From assembly GCA_021204285.1 (NCBI GenBank), contig JAJPZP010000241.1, forward strand, positions 1-9,280: a stretch of DNA of 9,280 bases. The letters run 5' to 3'. A program made the translations under genes and the position numbers. Of this stretch, positions 6,375 through 9,280 are shown piece after piece. How positions within the stretch are numbered: position 1 is the first letter of the stretch; each line of letters opens with the position of its first letter. Below the pieces are notes generated by a model. That model made no database searches. It saw only the letters and a program-made list of their open reading frames with translations, and was not told where the DNA came from. This DNA comes from Lachnospiraceae bacterium (GTDB lineage Bacteria > Bacillota > Clostridia > Lachnospirales > Lachnospiraceae).

Positions 6375-7361
6375 CTATTCATAGATTTTATATAACTCAT
6401 CTGTCTCCGGCCTGCCAAGAGAAATCGTGTCAGCTCCGTCCCGGATGATCTTCGCTTCCCCTGCAACGCAGCGTCCAACAATTTCCGCCGCAATTCCTGC
6501 TTTCTCAAGCGCTTCCACAAGCCGGTGTCCGTCCGGCGCTGTCATCAGCATGGAACCGCTCGATATCAGACGATATGGATCCAGATGAAAATATTCGCAA
6601 AACTCCTCCGTCTCCCGCCGGATCGGAATCTTCTTTTTCTCAACCTCGAGTCCGACACCAGACGCCTCTGCCAGCTCCCAGAATGCACCGTAGATACCAC
6701 CCTCGGTTACATCGTGCATGGCGGTGACTCCATTTTCGACGGCAACCATCGCCTCGGGTACCACCGACAGAAAGCGGTCCAGCTCTCCGGCCTCCTCCAC
6801 AAGCGCTGCCGGAAAATGCTGCAGAAGCTCCTCTTTCCTTTCTTTTGCGATAATCGAGGTTCCCTCAATGCCAACCCACTTGGTGACAATCACGTCATCG
6901 CCTACATGGGCACCGCCTGTCGTCACCTGTCGGCCTCGTTTCGCCTTTCCGACCCCGGTAACGGATATCACCGGCTGGTTCACCACCGCCGTCACCTCTG
7001 TATGACCGCCCATCACCTGTATATGCAGTTTTTCGCAGGAGCATTCCACCTCGCCCATCAGGCGGCGGATCAGTTCCTCGTCCGCCGAAGGCGGCAGCAA
7101 TACGGTCAGCAGCATACCCACCGGTTCTGCTCCGGCACTCGCCAGATCGTTGGCTGTAATCTGCACTGCCAACATACCCATGTCCTTATCCGTTCCGGTG
7201 ATCGGATCCATAGACAGGACAAACACCTCGTCCGGCGCAAGCTGCATGATCGCGCAGTCCTCACCAACACCGGGGCCTGTCAGAATTTCATTCCGCTTCG
7301 TCCGGATCTGCTGAAAAACTGCCCTTTTCAGGATCGTCTCCGGTACTTTTCCTATTTCCAT
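6375..7361 (-). CDS. AIR synthase-related (HypE/PurM/ThiL-like) protein, 328 aa
   Basis: This is an ATP-binding enzyme of the PurM superfamily with an unknown substrate. The N-terminal AIRS domain carries GPGVGEDCA (29-37), the metal/ATP-type Asp in MDPITGT (51-57), a NDLASAGAEPVGMLLTVL core (71-88) and GGHTEV (118-123). The C-terminal domain has MHDVTEGGIYGAFWELAEASG (215-235, partly shown) and SSGSML (267-272). HypE ends in a conserved cysteine needed for thiocarboxamide formation; this protein ends in ELYKIYE without it, and no hydrogenase genes are near, so HypE is unlikely. The ATG at 7361 is chosen because GGAG lies 8 nt upstream, just after the VanW gene's stop. The open frame runs to 7517, but that extension is Arg-rich antisense-like text overlapping the VanW gene. 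Confidence 0.88.
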   Translation of the reverse strand: MEIGKVPETILKRAVFQQIRTKRNEILTGPGVGEDCAIMQLAPDEVFVLSMDPITGTDKDMGMLAVQITANDLASAGAEPVGMLLTVLLPPSADEELIRRLMGEVECSCEKLHIQVMGGHTEVTAVVNQPVISVTGVGKAKRGRQVTTGGAHVGDDVIVTKWVGIEGTSIIAKERKEELLQHFPAALVEEAGELDRFLSVVPEAMVAVENGVTAMHDVTEGGIYGAFWELAEASGVGLEVEKKKIPIRRETEEFCEYFHLDPYRLISSGSMLMTAPDGHRLVEALEKAGIAAEIVGRCVAGEAKIIRDGADTISLGRPETDELYKIYE

Positions 7362-7374
7362 CGTTGACACTCCA

Positions 7375-8835
7375 TCATTGTGTCGCGGCAGCTGCTGCCG
7401 CCGCTGCCGCGTTGGCCGCCACGATATCTGCGATATTGGCGTCCGCGAGCGCCTCATCCTGCAGAGCGATCGCCGCGCGCAGATTCTCCGAAATCGTCGC
7501 ATCGCCCGCCGTGCCATAGGTTACCGTCCGATTCGTCACCTGATAGGTACTCTTATTGACACGGATACGCTCCGTCTCCACTCCGTCCACATAGACAATC
7601 TTGTACAGCTCCACCACATAACCGGTCGACCCGGATGAGACCGACTTGTAACCGAGGCCCTGGCTCGCGTCCTCAACCAGCACCGTCGTCGGCTCCGTCG
7701 TACTGACTGTCACGCTTTCAAACTCGATCGTCCGGTTGCTGTCACGCGTTTCCTTTCCATATATATTAAAGGTAATCTTTTTATCTGAAGTTGTGTAGGC
7801 CTCTATGTAGATCGGATAGTCCGTATCGTTCACAAATTTAAAATCTTTATATGTCCCCGCAATCGCGGCGTCCTCAGAGAGGTCGACATAGTGCACCGTC
7901 ATCGAGTGCGGCGAACGCTCTGTCACCTCCAGCTCTGCCCGCAGCACCGCATTGTACAGCGTCGTCGACACCTGGCAGATACCGCCGCCCATGCTGTCGA
8001 CCACCTCGCCGTTCAGATAGGAACCGGCCATCGTGTAGCCGTTCTCCTCCGTGAATGGAGCCACCGCCTCATAAGCCGAAAATTCCTCGCCCGGGTAAAG
8101 CACCGTTCCGTCAATATGTGCCGCACCGCTCTCCAGATTCTTGCAGCGATCGGAACTCGAGGTGGAAAAGCTGGTCGTATAGGTACCAAGAAGATCCTGT
8201 ACATAGGCCAGATCCTCCGCACTTCCTTCCGGTTCCGTCACTTCAACGGAGAGTTCCAGCACATTCTCGCCCGATGTCCAGTCATTTTCCAGGTAATCAA
8301 TGATCTCACTGACCGCAGCATCCACATCCAGTTCCAGGCCCTCCACTCCGGCCACAAAGGTGAAGCTGCCATTCTCACGGGTCAGGGAGGCATTCTGCAC
8401 CTCCTGATCATACTGCGTACAGGTTTCCTCAACATAAGTACGCACCATGTCCTCGTCCGCTGTGCGGCCGAGCGCGTAATCCTTACCGCTGTACTGCAGA
8501 TCCTTCTGATCCTTATAGCGCTTCACGATATTCCCTGTGCGTCCCAGGCTCAGCGCTTCATCCACGACATCTTCATTGGAATAGGTAACGCCAAAGGATG
8601 ACAGATCCGCTTCCAGCTCATTTTCTCCGATCTGCAGCGTGAGGCTTTCCTTGTCCAACCCTGTCTCGTAATTCTCCAATGCGCTCAGAGCCTCGTCTCT
8701 CGTCATGCCGGATACATCCACACCCTCGATCGAAACACCACTGAGAATGGTAGTCTCCGCCGCGCTGACCTTCATGCCGGACAAAAAAACCAGCAGACAG
8801 ACGCTCAGAAGCACGCCGCTTCTACATCTTTTCAT
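7375..8835 (-). CDS. Secreted VanW family protein with PG-binding-4-like N-terminus, 486 aa
   Basis: This is an exported protein of unclear biochemical role. A signal peptide (MKRCRSGVLL, then a hydrophobic run to about KVSAAE at residue 26) is followed by a region of about 30-200 resembling peptidoglycan-binding domain 4, beginning ILSGVSIEGVDVSGMT. The VanW domain covers about 215-350, with the signature GGGICQVSTTLYNAVLRAEL (283-302) and RSPHSMTVHYV. A G5-like stretch lies around 380-440 and the tail (about 473-484) is almost pure alanine. VanW was first named in some vancomycin-resistance clusters, but the family is common in ordinary Firmicutes and no resistance genes are present here. 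The ATG at 8835 has AGGAG 6 nt upstream. It follows the small membrane peptide gene by 25 nt. Confidence 0.93.
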   Translation of the reverse strand: MKRCRSGVLLSVCLLVFLSGMKVSAAETTILSGVSIEGVDVSGMTRDEALSALENYETGLDKESLTLQIGENELEADLSSFGVTYSNEDVVDEALSLGRTGNIVKRYKDQKDLQYSGKDYALGRTADEDMVRTYVEETCTQYDQEVQNASLTRENGSFTFVAGVEGLELDVDAAVSEIIDYLENDWTSGENVLELSVEVTEPEGSAEDLAYVQDLLGTYTTSFSTSSSDRCKNLESGAAHIDGTVLYPGEEFSAYEAVAPFTEENGYTMAGSYLNGEVVDSMGGGICQVSTTLYNAVLRAELEVTERSPHSMTVHYVDLSEDAAIAGTYKDFKFVNDTDYPIYIEAYTTSDKKITFNIYGKETRDSNRTIEFESVTVSTTEPTTVLVEDASQGLGYKSVSSGSTGYVVELYKIVYVDGVETERIRVNKSTYQVTNRTVTYGTAGDATISENLRAAIALQDEALADANIADIVAANAAAAAAAAATQ

Positions 8836-8860
8836 AGTCCTCTCCTCTTTCCTTCTGCCA

Positions 8861-8962
8861 CTACAATGCGTAGCTCAAAAGCGGCACCACCATGGCAAGT
8901 ACAAGAATCACCACGATCACCGCCGCAAACCTTCTCCTGTTTTTATTACTATAAAAATTCAT
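8861..8962 (-). CDS. Small single-span membrane peptide, 33 aa
   Basis: This is a short reading frame with a convincing membrane protein pattern. A basic N-terminus (MNFYSNKNRRRF) is followed by an uninterrupted hydrophobic segment, AAVIVVILVLAMVVPLLSYA, long enough for one membrane crossing, and then a stop (TAG). The ATG at 8962 has AAAGGG 11 nt upstream, which is a little far. The charge pattern predicts the basic end stays inside. It is the first gene after the predicted operon promoter and ends 25 nt before the VanW gene. From memory, similar short basic-plus-hydrophobic peptides occur in Lachnospiraceae, sometimes under misleading names, but I cannot confirm homology. It could alternatively be a leader peptide. 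No catalytic motif is present. Confidence 0.7.
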   Translation of the reverse strand: MNFYSNKNRRRFAAVIVVILVLAMVVPLLSYAL

Positions 8963-8991
8963 GCTCTGTTCATCCCTTTCTATGAGATACC

Positions 8992-9031
8992 CTGTAACTA
9001 TTCAGAGCCGGGCGGCTTTGAATAGTTACAG
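8992..9031. repeat. Long palindrome with 18-bp arms and 4-nt loop
   Basis: CTGTAACTATTCAGAGCC (8992-9009) and the arm at 9014-9031 are inverted repeats around GGGC with one non-identical pair (9005/9018). In plus-strand RNA that pair is a G-U wobble, giving a fully paired 18-bp stem; in minus-strand RNA it is a C-A mismatch. No T tract follows on either side, so it is not an ordinary terminator. It overlaps the -10 element of the predicted operon promoter. It may be an operator, a 5' mRNA hairpin or a copy of a dispersed palindromic repeat. Confidence 0.8.
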
Positions 9032-9057
9032 TTTACCATATTCCGTCCGGATTGCAA
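9030..9057 (-). promoter_or_regulatory. Predicted promoter of the long chromosomal operon
   Basis: On the minus strand TTGCAA (9052-9057) and an extended -10, TGG-TAAACT (hexamer 9030-9035), are separated by 16 bp. The -35 is 4 or 5 of 6 to consensus and the -10 only 4 of 6, helped by the TG extension. Transcription would begin near the inner side of the palindrome and run through the small peptide gene at 8962. The prediction rests on sequence alone. Confidence 0.5.
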
Positions 9058-9107
9058 TGATTTTTAGAAATCCTTTATTTTCTTGCCACACTTTGGTCAC
9101 AATTTCC

Positions 9108-9116
9108 TGCTATGAT
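9108..9116 (+). promoter_or_regulatory. Divergent extended -10 promoter
   Basis: TGC-TATGAT (9108-9116) matches the extended -10 form TGnTATAAT with one base off. No good -35 lies at 16-18 bp; TTGCCA at 9083-9088 is too far (22 bp). Such promoters can work without a -35. The start point would be near 9123. No open frame with a ribosome binding site follows within the window, which suggests either a non-coding RNA or a leader for a gene beyond 9280. Confidence 0.45.
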
Positions 9117-9122
9117 AATACT

Positions 9123-9273
9123 CGTAACAGGAACACATCAGTATTTCATTCATAACACTTTAGGGGACTCGCAAGAGTCCCCACTCCCTCGAAAATTCAG
9201 GCAGTCAGGGCTTTTTTGATTGCGGAACAAATACAACTCAAAAAAATAAAAGTCCTGAGATTCAGGACTTTTT
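9123..9273 (+). ncRNA. Candidate small structured RNA of about 150 nt
   Basis: From the extended -10 promoter to the last hairpin there is no credible coding frame. The stretch holds three stem-loops. The first is a perfect 8-bp stem with a GCAA tetraloop (9163-9182), the GNRA type that is stable only in this orientation. The second is a 7-bp stem with one wobble, GCAGTCA (9201-9207) with TGATTGC (9217-9223). The third is the terminator hairpin at 9248-9272. It does not look like 4.5S/SRP RNA, tmRNA, RNase P RNA or a riboswitch class that I recognise. It could be the leader of a gene to the right instead, but the terminator argues against that. Confidence 0.35.
9241..9273. terminator. Bidirectional Rho-independent terminator
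   Basis: AAAAGTCCTGA (9248-9258) and TCAGGACTTTT (9262-9272) form a perfect 11-bp stem with a 3-nt loop. On the plus strand it runs into five T; on the minus strand the complement of the A run (9241-9251, with one T) gives a longer T-rich tail. It is thus stronger for a minus-strand gene lying to the right of the window and could also end the candidate plus-strand RNA. Confidence 0.82.
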
Positions 9274-9280
9274 GAGGAGC

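Noticed and set aside
6375..7361. Naming the AIR-synthase-like protein HypE
   Set aside because: It lacks the conserved C-terminal cysteine, and there are no hydrogenase or other hyp genes in the window.
7362..7517. Upstream extension of the AIR-synthase-like gene
   Set aside because: The extra 52 residues are Arg-rich and overlap the VanW coding sequence. The ATG at 7361 has a properly placed GGAG.
6525..8601. Long plus-strand frames at 6525-7367 and 7891-8601
   Set aside because: They are His/Arg/Cys-rich shadows of the AIR-synthase-like and VanW genes, without ribosome binding sites or domains.
7375..8835. VanW as evidence of vancomycin resistance
   Set aside because: No ligase, dehydrogenase, dipeptidase or two-component genes are near, and VanW proteins are widespread without resistance.
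1..9280. CRISPR array, toxin-antitoxin pair or phage defence module
   Set aside because: No regularly spaced repeats with spacers and no recognisable effector pair were seen on either strand. The phased triplet at 2536-2565 is too short and too close-packed for CRISPR.

Overview
The window looks like a low-to-mid GC Firmicute of the Clostridia, most likely Lachnospiraceae. This is inferred from strong AGGAGG-type ribosome binding sites, a Tn916-style excisionase/integrase pair, a PcsB-like coiled coil joined to a SleB/CwlJ hydrolase domain, and the VanW / Lrp-AsnC / aminotransferase gene set. No 16S or other taxonomic marker is present, so genus is not claimed.

Region 1 (1 to about 2665, plus strand) is the integrase-proximal end of an integrated mobile element (ICE or genomic island). 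In order it holds two small accessory genes of unknown function (165-521 and 709-1014), a 61-aa excisionase-type winged HTH protein (TTG start, 1041-1226) and a 411-aa tyrosine recombinase (1278-2513). After the integrase come three 9-bp direct repeats spaced one DNA helical turn apart (2536-2565), a minus-strand terminator (2608-2649) and then the 3' end of a minus-strand tRNA-Pro(CGG) gene (2666-2739). An integrase facing the 3' end of an intact tRNA gene is the classic layout of tRNA-site integration. The other element end lies outside the window to the left.

Region 2 (2666-8962, minus strand) is chromosomal and visibly richer in GC. It reads as one long operon transcribed right to left. 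The order is a 33-aa membrane peptide (8861-8962), a secreted VanW-family protein (7375-8835), an AIR-synthase-like enzyme (6375-7361), an Lrp/AsnC regulator (5881-6363), a class I/II PLP aminotransferase (4712-5884), the tRNA methyltransferase TrmL (4204-4701) and a secreted coiled-coil cell-wall hydrolase (2814-4184). Gaps are 25, 13, 11, -4, 10 and 19 nt, and several ribosome binding sites overlap or abut the upstream stop codon. The tRNA-Pro gene follows with its own near-consensus promoter and no obvious terminator before it, so operon read-through could also reach the tRNA. The products mix envelope functions (VanW, hydrolase), amino-acid metabolism (regulator plus aminotransferase, overlapping by ATGA) and tRNA modification.

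Region 3 (8963-9280) has no convincing protein gene. It holds an 18-bp-stem palindrome (8992-9031) that overlaps the predicted operon promoter, a divergent plus-strand extended -10 promoter (about 9108-9116), a perfect GCAA-tetraloop hairpin (9163-9182) and a bidirectional terminator (9241-9273). Together these make a candidate small RNA of about 150 nt.

No CRISPR array, toxin-antitoxin pair, phage structural gene or antibiotic-resistance gene was found. The parts most likely to be under-described are the integrase attachment architecture, the structured leader at 629-662, the small membrane peptide, the palindrome and the candidate RNA.
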